From assembly GCF_018448785.1 (NCBI RefSeq), contig NZ_JAHCLU010000007.1, forward strand, positions 124,001 through 188,000: 64,000 nt of DNA, written 5' to 3'. The translations under genes and the position numbers were made by a program. Under the pieces are notes generated by a model. That model did no database searches. It saw only the letters and a program-made list of their open reading frames with translations, and was not told the DNA's origin. Below, one piece after another: positions 1-14,479 of this stretch (its first letter is position 1; the number at the start of each line of letters is the position of its first letter). This DNA comes from Halomonas jincaotanensis (GTDB taxonomy: Bacteria > Pseudomonadota > Gammaproteobacteria > Pseudomonadales > Halomonadaceae).

Positions 1-96
1 CATGAACAATTGAAGCCGCTTTATCGACACATAAAGCAGCAGCTTGCTCCTCAACTCGCGGCCGCCATGCCACGCCGCAGGCTCGCGACGGCAACG

Positions 97-1179
97 TCAT
101 GACCCCGTCGAGGACATATCCGGCCCCGAAAAGAGCCTTCCCGGCCAGCGCAGCACCATGATCGCCAGCACGTTGCGGTGCTCGCCTCCGGCCAGGTCGA
201 GGCTCCCCGATGGCGAGGGAATGATGCCTGCCACCGGATCGACGGCATTGACCAGGGCATCGCGAATTTCACGCACCAAAGGGTGCTGCTCCTGCCCCGC
301 CAGCAGGAAACTCATGGCCACTTCTGCCTGGATATCCTCCGTCGCGCGGGTCAGGATGCCGACGGCTTCGCTTTCGAAGGCGTTCAGCACCCAGTCAATG
401 TCACGAGTATCCAAGTGTTGCTGGTAATAGCGGCTCGCCGCGATGGCGAAATGCGTCAGTCCATAGAGCCAGTTGCGATATTCGGTGTCGTCGAGCCTTC
501 CGACCTCGCTCGGGGGGTAGCGCTGTCGGAAGGCAGCCTCGACCTCGGCTCGTAGGTCGACAATGCCCAGCTGATGAAGATAGTGCACCTGATTGGCCGC
601 CTGGGCGGCATAGATGCCCAGCACCGCGGGGTCGGTCAGAAAGGGGCGCCAATCCACGTCAGCGAGGTAGTCGAGCGCCACCTCGTGATTATCGAGCGCC
701 GGCAGCAATCCGTGATAATCGGCCTGCACCAGCCGGAACAGAAGCTTGGCGGCAAAGGCGATCTCGCCCCATTCGGCGAGCATCGCCCGCCGCGCTCGCT
801 GTTTGGCTGTTCGCTGCGGGTAGGCGGCGACGATCTCCTGGCTACGAGCTTCGGCATAGCGGTTATTGTCATCGAGTGAATCGGCCAAGCCCTGAATGTC
901 CGGCGCCAGCCGACCCACCAACCTATGACCATACGCCCGGTTGATGTCGAGATAGCGCGCCTCGCCGGTCAAGCGATAGAGCCGCTGGGCATAGTGGCGC
1001 TGCTTGTCCTGAGGCAAGGTGGGCAGCGCCGCCTCGTAGACTGCCTGGATATCGAGACCCGCCTGACGATGGCGTTCGCGCTCAATGTCCGGCGCGATGC
1101 TGGCGCAGCCGGTCAGCCACAACAACAGACATAGCCATGCCATGTGGATCCGACGGTGGTTCAAGATAATCCTGTGCAT
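97..1179 (-). CDS. DUF3541-like lipoprotein
   Basis: A predicted outer-membrane or periplasmic lipoprotein of about 360 residues. The N-terminus has a basic stretch, a short hydrophobic core and a lipobox (LTGC followed by AS), so lipidation on that Cys is expected. The rest is a helical, Trp/Tyr-rich domain that I recognise as resembling DUF3541, known from Vibrio and relatives with no assigned function. The frame is open to 1326, but the start at 1179 gives a normal 25-residue signal; ATG 1200 and ATG 1143 are alternatives. It is divergent from the NfeD/slipin pair. The family call is from memory of the sequence style; the lipoprotein call is firm. Confidence 0.6.
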   Translation of the reverse strand: MHRIILNHRRIHMAWLCLLLWLTGCASIAPDIERERHRQAGLDIQAVYEAALPTLPQDKQRHYAQRLYRLTGEARYLDINRAYGHRLVGRLAPDIQGLADSLDDNNRYAEARSQEIVAAYPQRTAKQRARRAMLAEWGEIAFAAKLLFRLVQADYHGLLPALDNHEVALDYLADVDWRPFLTDPAVLGIYAAQAANQVHYLHQLGIVDLRAEVEAAFRQRYPPSEVGRLDDTEYRNWLYGLTHFAIAASRYYQQHLDTRDIDWVLNAFESEAVGILTRATEDIQAEVAMSFLLAGQEQHPLVREIRDALVNAVDPVAGIIPSPSGSLDLAGGEHRNVLAIMVLRWPGRLFSGPDMSSTGS

Positions 1180-1352
1180 CGCGTCAGCCTGCTTCGTCAT
1201 CCATCGTCCAGCCCTTATGGAGAGCCCCATGTTTGTCGGCCTGCCTCGAAACACGAATGCCCCCTGACACTCTACCCAAGGTAGACTGTTCACCGGCGCT
1301 AATGTATGCCCGTTTTCTTCACCCATCTTTATCCACCCCTTGGGGAGTCGCC

Positions 1353-1826
1353 ATGGACTGGAATCTTGCCTACACCTGGCTGGTCATCGCCCTGTTGCTC
1401 GGGCTTGGCGAGCTGGCCTCGGGCGCCCTGGTATTGCTGGCCCTGGCGGCAGCCGCCGCGCTGACCGCGATAATTGCCTGGCTGGGTTTTGGTCTGTCTT
1501 GGCAACTGCTGGGAATGGGCGTGCTCGCGGGGGTCCTGGTACCTCTCGCGGTAATGCGAATCCGTCCGGCATTCTCGCCCCGTGGCGTCGCCTATGGCAC
1601 TACTGGCACCGGCGTGGAGAAGGGGCATCGCTACACGACCCTCAAGCGCGACTTCGACGGCGCCAGCGGCATCAAGGTGAATGGCGATTTTTATCGTATA
1701 CGGCTTGCCGCCGACGCTAATGAAAAAAGCGGTGAAACCGAGCTGCCGGCCGGCAGCAGCGTCATCTTCCAGGACTTCGATGGCACCACCGCCATCGTCA
1801 CACTCGCGACTCCCAAGGAGTTATAA
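1353..1826 (+). CDS. NfeD-family membrane protein
   Basis: A short NfeD-type protein of 157 residues. Two or three hydrophobic segments fill the first 75 residues and are followed by a soluble C-terminal OB-fold-like domain, as usual for the short NfeD class. These proteins pair with SPFH/stomatin proteins in membrane quality control or microdomain organisation. The start at ATG 1353 is chosen because GGGGAG lies about 6 bases upstream; the frame itself opens further upstream at 1233. The slipin gene follows after 2 bases, which indicates translational coupling and is the classic NfeD-slipin arrangement. Confidence 0.85.
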   Translation: MDWNLAYTWLVIALLLGLGELASGALVLLALAAAAALTAIIAWLGFGLSWQLLGMGVLAGVLVPLAVMRIRPAFSPRGVAYGTTGTGVEKGHRYTTLKRDFDGASGIKVNGDFYRIRLAADANEKSGETELPAGSSVIFQDFDGTTAIVTLATPKEL

Positions 1827-1828
1827 GC

Positions 1829-2878
1829 ATGGAACTACCCGTCAGCCCGGGGCTGATTCTCAGCCTGATCGTCGTCGTCATCGGTATTCTGATCATTGCC
1901 AAGGGGCTGGTGATCGTTCGCCAGTCCGAGGTCATGGTCATCGAGCGGCTGGGGTCGTTCAACCGGCTGCTCGAGAGCGGCATCAACATCATTATCCCGT
2001 TCATCGAACAGCCGCGTGCGATCACCATGATTCGCTATCGAAAGATGGGCGAGGACTACCAGGCCGTTACCAATGACGAAACCCGTATCGACCGCCGCGA
2101 GACGGTAATGGACTTCCCCGGCCAGCCGGTGGTGACCACCGACAACGTCACGGTGACCATCAACGGCGCGCTCTATTATCAGATTATCGATCCCAAGCGC
2201 GCCGTCTACGAAGTCGCCAACATGAGCCAGGCGGTCGAGGTGCTGGCCAAGACCACCCTGCGTTCGGTGGTCGGCAAGATGGAGCTCGACAAGCTGTTCG
2301 AGTCACGCGCCGAGGTCAACAATTCGATCCAGGCGGCCATGGAGGAGCCCGCCTCCAAGTGGGGCGTGAAGATCTCGCGGGTCGAGGTCCAGGACATCGC
2401 CATGCCCGAAGAAGTCGAGACCGCCATGCGCCTGCAGATGGCCGCCGAGCGCAAGCGCCGCGCCACCGTGACCGAAGCCGAGGGCGAGAAGTCCGCGGCC
2501 ATCGCCAAGGCCCAGGGCCAGCGCGAAGCCTCGATCCTCAACGCCGAGGGTGACAAGCAGTCCGCCATCCTGCGTGCCCAGGGTGAGCAGGAATCGATCA
2601 AGCTGGTGCTCAACGCCATCGGCGACAGCGAGGAGAACAAGCGCACCGTGGTGGGCTACCTGCTCGGTCAGAGCTATATCAAGTCGCTGCCGACCATGGC
2701 CCAGGAAGGCGAGCGAGTATTCGTGCCCTACGAATCCTCCGCCCTGCTCGGTTCGATGGGCATGTTCCGCGAGATGGCCGGTTCGCCGGAGGACACCGTG
2801 TCGCGGCATCTCCGGTCCGACGACAGCCAAAGTAGCCTGCGCAGCGGCATGGTGGGCGGTGCCGGTGGAAGCGCCTGA
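1829..2878 (+). CDS. qmcA: SPFH/stomatin-like protein (slipin, QmcA type)
   Basis: A stomatin-family protein of 349 residues. One N-terminal membrane anchor (about residues 7-29) is followed by the SPFH domain (about 30-210) and an Ala/Glu/Arg-rich coiled coil (about 210-280) with repeated AEGEK/AEGDK and AQGQ/AQGE units typical of QmcA-type slipins. The C-terminus (GQSYIKSL, then the VFVPYESS region) also matches the class. It forms large membrane oligomers linked to protease control (known for the family). It lies directly behind the NfeD gene, so the two probably act together. Confidence 0.88.
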   Translation: MELPVSPGLILSLIVVVIGILIIAKGLVIVRQSEVMVIERLGSFNRLLESGINIIIPFIEQPRAITMIRYRKMGEDYQAVTNDETRIDRRETVMDFPGQPVVTTDNVTVTINGALYYQIIDPKRAVYEVANMSQAVEVLAKTTLRSVVGKMELDKLFESRAEVNNSIQAAMEEPASKWGVKISRVEVQDIAMPEEVETAMRLQMAAERKRRATVTEAEGEKSAAIAKAQGQREASILNAEGDKQSAILRAQGEQESIKLVLNAIGDSEENKRTVVGYLLGQSYIKSLPTMAQEGERVFVPYESSALLGSMGMFREMAGSPEDTVSRHLRSDDSQSSLRSGMVGGAGGSA

Positions 2879-2929
2879 CCCGCTGCCCCCCCTCTGAGGC
2901 TGGGCATGTGTCCAGCCGCTTCGCTTGGC

Positions 2930-3682
2930 TCATGAACGTCGCTTGCGCCGCGACTGCTCGGGGCGGATCATGCGCACTCGCACCTTGGGCCGAGGCGGCG
3001 TAGCCGGTGTCGGAGGCGGCGGTTCGCCCTCCCCAGATGGAGGCGAAGGCCCAGGCGTGCGCTGGAATACCACCCAGGCGAAGGTCGGCAGCGCCAAATG
3101 CCAGTGGATGGCGGCCAGGCGCAGGCCCAGGGTGACCAGCAGCGGTAGGGCCACGTTCAGGGCGCCGGGCACCGCCAGGGCGTCCAGCGCGACGTAGGTC
3201 ACGCCCCCCGCGATGGCCGCCGTGGCATACACCTCCTGGCGCAGCACCATGGGCACGCGGCGCGCCAGCACGTCACGCACCATGCCGCCGGCCACGCCGG
3301 TCAACAGCCCCATCAACACCGCCACCAGGCCGGGCGCCTCGAGCAGCAGCGCCTTGTGGGTGCCGATCACCGTGAACAGCGCCAGGCCGAAGGCATCGGC
3401 CACCGGCAAAAAGCCGCGGGACAGGCGATGGATATAGTGAAAGCCGAGGATGGAGAGCCCCACCGTCGCCAGGATCACCCAGAGATAGGTGGGGTCGTTG
3501 ACCCAGAACACCGGCCGCACGCCGAGCACCAGGTCGCGGAGGGTGCCGCCACCGATGCCGGTCACCGCGGCCAGCACCAGCATACCGAAGGGGTCCATCC
3601 GTGTACGGCAGGCCAGTATCACCCCCGACAGCGCGAAGACGATCACCCCTGCCATGTCGAGCCAATAGATCAGGCTTTCCAA
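2930..3682 (-). CDS. TRIC-family cation channel (UPF0126/YadS-like)
   Basis: An integral membrane protein of 250 residues with about seven hydrophobic helices arranged as two repeats. Each repeat carries a glycine-rich signature: GIGGGTLRD near residue 42 and GVAGGMVRD near residue 130. These are diagnostic of UPF0126/TRIC channels. The C-terminal 40 residues are Pro/Arg-rich and hydrophilic, longer than usual, so they are probably a cytoplasmic tail. The start is TTG at 3682, supported by GAGGAG 8 bases upstream; ATG 3655 is the fallback. It is downstream of astB on the same strand after a 115-base gap, so it may be read through but is probably not part of arginine catabolism. Confidence 0.85.
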   Translation of the reverse strand: MESLIYWLDMAGVIVFALSGVILACRTRMDPFGMLVLAAVTGIGGGTLRDLVLGVRPVFWVNDPTYLWVILATVGLSILGFHYIHRLSRGFLPVADAFGLALFTVIGTHKALLLEAPGLVAVLMGLLTGVAGGMVRDVLARRVPMVLRQEVYATAAIAGGVTYVALDALAVPGALNVALPLLVTLGLRLAAIHWHLALPTFAWVVFQRTPGPSPPSGEGEPPPPTPATPPRPKVRVRMIRPEQSRRKRRS

Positions 3683-3797
3683 CGCTGTGTCTCCTCAATA
3701 CCGAGATCCCAAATGGCAACCAGCATACGCCGGTGAGGCCAGTCTCAGGGAAAGATCAGGACAGTTTCGACGACGCGAAAAGGCCGTCATACGGGGG

Positions 3798-7652
<3,855 letters not shown>

Positions 7653-7653
<1 letters not shown>

Positions 7654-8741
7654 TACAGCTCCCCCTCGTCATAGCCCGGGCCATGCTCATCGCCGCCACC
7701 CTTTCTCCGCTTGGGCAGCACCAACGGCGAGGCCAACACTGCGCGGCCCTCCTCGACGCCCAGGCGCTCGGCATGCTCGGCCGCGAGCAACAGCTGGCCG
7801 GTCGGCGACAAGGCGTAGCGGGCCACCACGCAGCGAAAATCCTCCAGGTGCTGGTTGGCGACCATGGCCGGTTCAGCGTCGGGCAGGGTATGCGCCGGGC
7901 GGATGCGGACCGGGTGCCAAGCGGCTCGCCGGAAGGTCGCCAGCCGTTCGCGCTCGCCCTTGACCACCGGGCCGGCATCGAAGATGTCCACGTGGCGCGA
8001 GCGCAGGAAGCCTTCGCCGAGCATTTCGGCCAGCGCCTGCTCGTGATCCGGATGCTCGCGGCCGATGGCGGCCCGCGCCTGGGGGGTAAGCAGCGCCAGG
8101 TAGAGCGGGAACTGCGGCATCACCTCGGCGATGAAGCTCTTCGAGCGCACCCCCGCCAGATAGTTGATCTCCTGGTAGTCACGCACGAAGAAATGCCGCC
8201 CTACGCTGTCCCAGAACGGCGACTCGCCCTCATCGTCCAGGTAGCCGGGAAACGCCATGGCCAGAATATCGGCGAAGCGCTCTGGGTACTGGGCGATGAA
8301 CATCAGCCGCGCACGCCGCAGCAAGCTCTCGGCGCGGGTGCCCTGGTAGCGTGCGTCCAGCGAGAACGCACACAGTTGGCTCGCCTCGGAGACCTCATGG
8401 GACAGCGACAGGATCGGCACCTCACGACGCACGTCGAGCTGTTGCGAGGCGTGAATCAGCGTCTCCTGACGATAGGTGTAATAGGCCTCCCGCGAGCCTG
8501 CCTGGGCGCGGATGGTCGCGGTTCCGACCACCGCGTCGCGCTGCAGGTCTTCGAGCACGAAGGTGTAGTGCTCGTCGCCGGGAAACTCCACCTCACGCGA
8601 AAACGCCTGGCGAGAGCGCGCGATGCGCTCCTCCAGGCGGTCGCGGTGTGCCGGCAGGTTGGTCAGCCGTGGGGTGGCGCTGCTCGCCAGGCGCTCCAGG
8701 GCCGGCAGGTCCGCCGAGCGGACGGGACGTACGACCAGCAT
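7653..8741 (-). CDS. aruF: Arginine/ornithine N-succinyltransferase, alpha subunit (AruF)
   Basis: Paralogue of the next gene, 362 residues, beginning MLVVRPVRSADLPAL. It shares the AstA core (SPFWDSVGRHFFVRDY) and the VDIFDAGPV element that matches IDIFDGGPT in the second copy. In the two-subunit enzyme of pseudomonads the alpha subunit extends activity to ornithine (known for AruF, inferred here). The frame is open to GTG 8792 inside astC, but ATG 8741 has a textbook GGAGG 7 bases upstream. That leaves a 47-base spacer behind astC. Confidence 0.92.
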
Positions 8742-8788
8742 GGCATCGCCTCCGCAGCAAACGTCGTTGTCGGTCTCGGCGAACTGAC

Positions 8789-10066
<1,278 letters not shown>

Positions 10067-10125
10067 TCAGGGTCAAGTATAAGCAACGGTTAACCCAAGT
10101 GCTTTCAGCAAGGAGACGTAATCTA

Positions 10126-10743
10126 ATGATCAACACCACCGGCTGGAATCGTCTGCGCTATACACTCTACGCCCCACTCTACGATACCGTGGCCGACCAT
10201 GCCTTCCGGCGGCCCCGCCGCCTCGCGCTGGAACAGGTGCACTGGCAACCCGGCATGCGAGTCCTCTTGGTGGGCGCCGGTACCGGACTCGATCTGCCCT
10301 GGCTGCCGCGCGACGTAGAGATTCACGCCACGGATCTCGCGCCGGCGATGGTCAAACGCCTCGCGCACCGCGCCGAGGCGCTGGGCATGGACGTTCAGGC
10401 CGTACCGATGGACGCCGAGCGCCTCGCCTTCCCCGACGGCTATTTCGACGTGGTGGTTATGCACCTGATTCTCGCGGTCATGCCCGACCCCGACCAGGGG
10501 CTGGCCGAGGCACGACGGGTGCTGAAACCTGGCGGGCAGCTGTGCGTGATGGACAAGTTCCAGGCCGACGACCGCCCCTCGGGGCCACTTCGCCGCGGCC
10601 TCAATGCCTTCACGTCGGCCATCGCCACCGACATCACGCGCCAGGCACGTCCGCTCCTCGAGGATGCCGGCTTCGTCATTGAGCAGGACACCCCGGTGCT
10701 GATGGGGTCACTGGTCCGCGCCCTGCTGGCGCGTCGCCCCTGA
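10126..10743 (+). CDS. Class I SAM-dependent methyltransferase (UbiE/PmtA-like)
   Basis: A small-molecule or phospholipid methyltransferase of 205 residues. The SAM-binding motif I (VLLVGAGTGLDL) lies near residue 45, acidic motif II (HATDLAP) near 70, and motif III (VLKPGGQLCVMDKF) near 145. It resembles ubiquinone/menaquinone methyltransferases and phosphatidylethanolamine N-methyltransferases. Substrate cannot be fixed from the sequence. ATG 10126 is preceded by AAGGAGA. It overlaps the convergent EamA gene by 36 bases. Confidence 0.8.
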   Translation: MINTTGWNRLRYTLYAPLYDTVADHAFRRPRRLALEQVHWQPGMRVLLVGAGTGLDLPWLPRDVEIHATDLAPAMVKRLAHRAEALGMDVQAVPMDAERLAFPDGYFDVVVMHLILAVMPDPDQGLAEARRVLKPGGQLCVMDKFQADDRPSGPLRRGLNAFTSAIATDITRQARPLLEDAGFVIEQDTPVLMGSLVRALLARRP

Positions 10744-11631
10744 CGGTGTCGCCCGACGCGGCACGATGGTACACCAGACGCCGACGATCACCACCAGGCT
10801 GCCAATCACCTGGACCGGCAGGATACGATCACCCAGCCACCACCAAGCGCCGAGCATGGTGAATACCGGCAACAGATTGAGATAGACCGCGGCGCGAGAG
10901 GGGGCGATGTCGGCCAAGGCGCTGTTGTAGAGCAACAGCGCCACGACCGATGGGAAGATGCCCAGGTACGCCAGGCCGGCAAACTCGGCGACCTCGAGCC
11001 GCGGTATCACCTGCCAGGCGCCCTCCAGCAGGGCGATGGGCGCCAGCGCCAGGTTGGCGATGGCCAGCATCACCAGCAGGCTGCCGTAGCGCGGAAAGCG
11101 CGCCATGTGTTCCTTGACCAGCAGCGAGTATCCCACCCAGACCAGCACCGCCAGCAGCATGATCAGGTCGCCGGGATTGATGCCGCCCGGCACCGCCGCC
11201 GCGCCTTCTCCCGCCGCGATCACCACCACCGCACCGAAAAGCGAGAGCACCACCCCCGCCCACTGCAGCATGCGATACCGCTCGCCCAGCAGCAGCACGC
11301 TGAGCAGTAAAGTCACCACGGGAATCAGCGATTCGAGGATCGCCACGTTGGTCGGAGAGGTGAACGACAGCGCAGCGTAGATCAGCGCATTGAAAAACGC
11401 CACCCCCGAGAGCGCCAGCCCCAGCAATGGCCGCCAATGACGCCGGAAAACCGGCCAACCGTGACGCGCCTGATGCCAGCCCAGCGGCAGCATGATCAAC
11501 AGGGCGATGGACACCCGGCCCATCGAGATGGTGAAGGGCGGCAGGCCGGAAAGCGCCTTGCCGACCAGGATGTTGCCGGAAAAGATCATTACCACCAGCA
11601 GCAGGAAGAGATGGGGTCTCAGGGCGCTCAA
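10708..11631 (-). CDS. EamA/DMT-family permease
   Basis: A drug/metabolite-transporter superfamily protein of 307 residues with ten hydrophobic helices in two EamA repeats (about 5-140 and 160-290). The second repeat shows the usual AxYLNLLPVF segment. Such proteins export amino acids or metabolites; the substrate is unknown here. The start is a TTG at 11631, supported by AAGGAG five bases upstream, which would otherwise be an odd choice. It converges with and overlaps the methyltransferase gene. Confidence 0.85.
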   Translation of the reverse strand: MSALRPHLFLLLVVMIFSGNILVGKALSGLPPFTISMGRVSIALLIMLPLGWHQARHGWPVFRRHWRPLLGLALSGVAFFNALIYAALSFTSPTNVAILESLIPVVTLLLSVLLLGERYRMLQWAGVVLSLFGAVVVIAAGEGAAAVPGGINPGDLIMLLAVLVWVGYSLLVKEHMARFPRYGSLLVMLAIANLALAPIALLEGAWQVIPRLEVAEFAGLAYLGIFPSVVALLLYNSALADIAPSRAAVYLNLLPVFTMLGAWWWLGDRILPVQVIGSLVVIVGVWCTIVPRRATPSGATRQQGADQ

Positions 11632-11768
11632 ACCATCTCCTTGGGGCCTGGATTCATAGCATAACGCAGGACGGACGCCCCACCCTCTCTCCTACCAAAC
11701 CAAACGCTCTGCCCGGCACTCCAAGGTGGCGGCGAGCGCTGCCGACCACAAGACCCGTCACAACTCGG

Positions 11769-11978
11769 TCATTCGGCGCCACTGTAGATCAACATGGCGG
11801 CAATTAAGATCCCCAGCACCACGATGACGATCGGCAATACGCGCTGGAACCCCTTGGCTGGCGCCTTGGCCTCCGGCTGGCCAGCATCAGGCTCGGGGTG
11901 CTCGAAGTTCTCCGGCTCCTTCACTTCCCTGAGATGCTCGAGCTCTTCCTTCTGTGTCTTGCTCTCCTCGGTATTCAT
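11769..11978 (-). CDS. Small tail-anchored membrane protein
   Basis: A 69-residue hypothetical protein. The first 45 residues are Glu/Lys/Pro-rich and hydrophilic; one hydrophobic helix (VLPIVIVVLGILIAAMLIY) fills the C-terminus, so the protein is probably anchored by its tail with the charged part in the cytoplasm. ATG 11978 follows GGGAGG at good distance, which makes it a real gene although the longer frame opens at 12017. No function recognised. Confidence 0.6.
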   Translation of the reverse strand: MNTEESKTQKEELEHLREVKEPENFEHPEPDAGQPEAKAPAKGFQRVLPIVIVVLGILIAAMLIYSGAE

Positions 11979-12079
11979 CACAACCTCCCGATCGTTCCTT
12001 CCAGGGTTAGCGGGCATCCGGGCCAGACATTCTTGTCAGGCCTCCGGTGTCGACGAGACCGGCGTCTTGACGAGGTGAC

Positions 12080-12098
12080 GGCATGATCGCGTCATGCC
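12080..12098 (-). terminator. Hairpin downstream of fabV
   Basis: A perfect 7-bp inverted repeat (GGCATGA, 5-base loop, TCATGCC) about 30 bases past the fabV stop. No T-run follows on either strand, so it may be a processing or Rho-assisted stop rather than a classical intrinsic terminator. Confidence 0.3.
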
Positions 12099-12127
12099 CT
12101 GACTGGCATGTTCTCGCCGGCATGTCC

Positions 12128-13354
12128 TTACAGGGTTACGACATCGAAATTGACCATGGGGTCCACATCCGCCTCATAGTCCACATCGTCACGCTCGAAA
12201 CCGAACAGCTTGAGAAAATCATGTTTGTAGCCAGCGTAGTCGGTGATCGCGAAGAGGTTCTCAGTGGTCACCTTCGGCCACAGGTCCTTGCAGGCCTGCT
12301 GAACATCATCACGTAGTTCCCGGTCATCCAGACGCAGTCGACTCACCTCATCGATGATGCAGTCGTTATCCTGTTCTTCGCGAGCATAGAGGCATTCGCC
12401 GAACAGGCGGTTGAGCTGGTCGATGGTGCCCTCATGAAGGCACTTCTCCTTCATCACCTTGTAGACCATGGCAATGTAGAGCGGCATCACCGGAATGGCG
12501 GCACTGGCCTGGGTCACCACCGACTTGAGCACCGCCACGTTGGCGCCACCGCCGCTGGCCGAGAGACGCTTGTCGATCTCCCCGGCGGCCCGGTCGAGAT
12601 CCTCCTTAGCTTTGCCCAGCGCCCCGTGCCAGTAGATCGGCCAGGTGATCTCGGTGCCGATATAGCTGAAGGCCACGCTGCGCGCGCCTGGCGCCAGCAC
12701 ACCGGCACGGTCCAGCGCGTCGATCCACAGCTCCCAGTCCTCGCCGCCCATCACCGCCTTGGTGTCCTCGATTTCCTGCTCGGTGGCGGGCTCGACTTCG
12801 GCCTCGATGATGGCGTCCTTGTTGGTGTCAATGGCCGTGGCACGGTAGGTCTCGCCGATCGGCTTGAGCACCGAGCGCTTGAGCTCGCCGCTGTCCGGCA
12901 GCTTGCGCACCGGCGAGGCCAGCGAGTAGACCACCAGGTCGATCTGACCGAGATCCTGATGGATCAGTTCGATGGCCTTGTCACGCGCCGCGTGGGAGAA
13001 GGCATCACCGTTGATCGACTTGCTGTAGAGCCCCTCGGCCTTGGCGAACTTATCGAAGGCCGCCGAGTTGTACCAGCCGGCGGTACCGGGCTTGGTCTCG
13101 GTCGACGGCTTCTCAAAGAAGACCCCCAGGGTATCGGCGCCATAGCCAAAAGCCGCGGTGATGCGCGCCGCCAGGCCGTAACCACTGGAGGCCCCGATCA
13201 CCAGCACCTTCTTCGGCCGCTGCTGCTCATCAACCAGCGCCTCGTCCAGACCGCGACCACGCGTTGCCTCGATCTGCTCGAGGACGTTCTTCTCGCAACC
13301 GACGGGATGAGTAGTGGTGCAGATGAAACCGCGAACCTTGGGTTTGATAATCAC
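12128..13354 (-). CDS. fabV: Trans-2-enoyl-CoA/ACP reductase (NADH)
   Basis: FabV, the triclosan-resistant enoyl reductase that completes each cycle of fatty-acid elongation. Length 408 is standard. The start [19 protein letters not shown] is diagnostic. The NAD-binding [11 protein letters not shown] lies near residue 54, and the FabV-specific Tyr-x8-Lys pair is intact (Tyr241 and Lys250 in [12 protein letters not shown]). The start is GTG 13354, fixed by homology. It is divergent from the next small gene. Confidence 0.96.
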   Translation of the reverse strand: MIIKPKVRGFICTTTHPVGCEKNVLEQIEATRGRGLDEALVDEQQRPKKVLVIGASSGYGLAARITAAFGYGADTLGVFFEKPSTETKPGTAGWYNSAAFDKFAKAEGLYSKSINGDAFSHAARDKAIELIHQDLGQIDLVVYSLASPVRKLPDSGELKRSVLKPIGETYRATAIDTNKDAIIEAEVEPATEQEIEDTKAVMGGEDWELWIDALDRAGVLAPGARSVAFSYIGTEITWPIYWHGALGKAKEDLDRAAGEIDKRLSASGGGANVAVLKSVVTQASAAIPVMPLYIAMVYKVMKEKCLHEGTIDQLNRLFGECLYAREEQDNDCIIDEVSRLRLDDRELRDDVQQACKDLWPKVTTENLFAITDYAGYKHDFLKLFGFERDDVDYEADVDPMVNFDVVTL

Positions 13355-13521
13355 GACAGACCTCGCTGTTGGGGACGGGCCGCGTGGGACCCAATCGAAT
13401 GTTTCGGCGTGCTTCGATGCTTTACCATGAGCGTGCGTGCCATTCTAGCGAGCGAGGAGCGCACTGTCCGCCCCAGACGCTCGAAACCCGGGTACGATAT
13501 TTAACAAGGCAGGAGACCCCG

Positions 13522-13908
13522 ATGGACGCCCAACACCTGGTCGATGAACGCGGTGACCTCTGGCTGGCCCTTGCCCCGCTGTGGCTCGAACGCGAACCGC
13601 GAGAGACCGACTACGCTCGCATGATAACGGTCATCCAGCGTCACGATCTCACCCTGCAGCAACTCGAATGGGTGTTCCGGCTGGAGCTGGCGCCGGTGCT
13701 GTCACGCCAGCAGATGTCGGTGGCGGGGGAATGGCGAGCCTTCGATGACTATAAGCTGATGAAACAGCTGGTGGCTCACAACCTGCGTCTCAAGGGCTGG
13801 CGACGCAAGAGCTGGATGCTATTCTCGGGATTGACCACCATGATGACCCGCCATCGTTGGAACGAGCTGATGGCCCGGCTGATGGTAGAACGCGGCGAGA
13901 TACCCTGA
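13522..13908 (+). CDS. Conserved hypothetical protein
   Basis: A 128-residue soluble protein without recognised domain, rich in Trp, Leu and Arg and probably all-helical. It has a short WLALAPLWLE N-terminus and a SVAGEWRAFDDYKLM core that looks like a small conserved uncharacterised family. ATG 13522 follows AGGAGA, so the translation signal is good. It is divergent from fabV and ends 10 bases before the convergent glutathione peroxidase stop. Confidence 0.6.
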   Translation: MDAQHLVDERGDLWLALAPLWLEREPRETDYARMITVIQRHDLTLQQLEWVFRLELAPVLSRQQMSVAGEWRAFDDYKLMKQLVAHNLRLKGWRRKSWMLFSGLTTMMTRHRWNELMARLMVERGEIP

Positions 13909-13918
13909 AGGCCGATGC

Positions 13919-14404
13919 TCACGGCTCGTCGAGGGCAAGCTCCAGCGCCTCGCGCAGCTTCAGCTCGCCGTCGCGTGGCGAGAAGCGGCGGATCACCCGG
14001 CCGTCGCGCCCAACCAGAAACTTGGTGAAGTTCCACTTGATCATGCCGGTACCCAGCACGCCCGGCGCCTGACGCTTGAGCTCCACGAACAGCGGATGGG
14101 CGTTCGACCCGTTGACCTTGACCTTCTCCATCAGCGGAAAGGTGACGCGGTACTCCCGCACGCTGAAGGCGCAGAAGTCGAAGGCCGACTCCGGCGACTG
14201 GCGGGCGAACTGATTGCAGGGAAACCCCAGCACGGTGAAGCCACGGTCACGATAGCGCGTGTAGAGCCGCTCGAGGTCCTTGAGCTGAGAGGTAAAACCG
14301 CAACGGCTGGCCACATTGACGATCAGCAACACCTGACCACGCAGGGCGCCGAGGTTGAAGGGCTCGCCGCGGTGAGTGCGGCACTGATAGTCATGAATGG
14401 ACAT
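13919..14404 (-). CDS. gpxA: Glutathione peroxidase
   Basis: Thiol-dependent peroxidase of 161 residues. The peroxidatic Cys35 sits in NVASRCGFT, and the Gln (GFPCNQF) and Trp (IKWNFTKF) of the catalytic triad are present, so it should be active. Bacterial forms usually use thioredoxin as reductant (known for the family). ATG 14404 matches normal family length; the frame extends to 14467 without a good ribosome site. It is separate from the TgpA operon, 75 bases downstream on the same strand. Confidence 0.92.
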   Translation of the reverse strand: MSIHDYQCRTHRGEPFNLGALRGQVLLIVNVASRCGFTSQLKDLERLYTRYRDRGFTVLGFPCNQFARQSPESAFDFCAFSVREYRVTFPLMEKVKVNGSNAHPLFVELKRQAPGVLGTGMIKWNFTKFLVGRDGRVIRRFSPRDGELKLREALELALDEP

Positions 14405-14479
14405 GGCGACAACTTCGCTAGTGGTTATATTCACGATGCCACGCCCTCGCTCAAGACGCCAGTCCAAGGCGACGCGTCG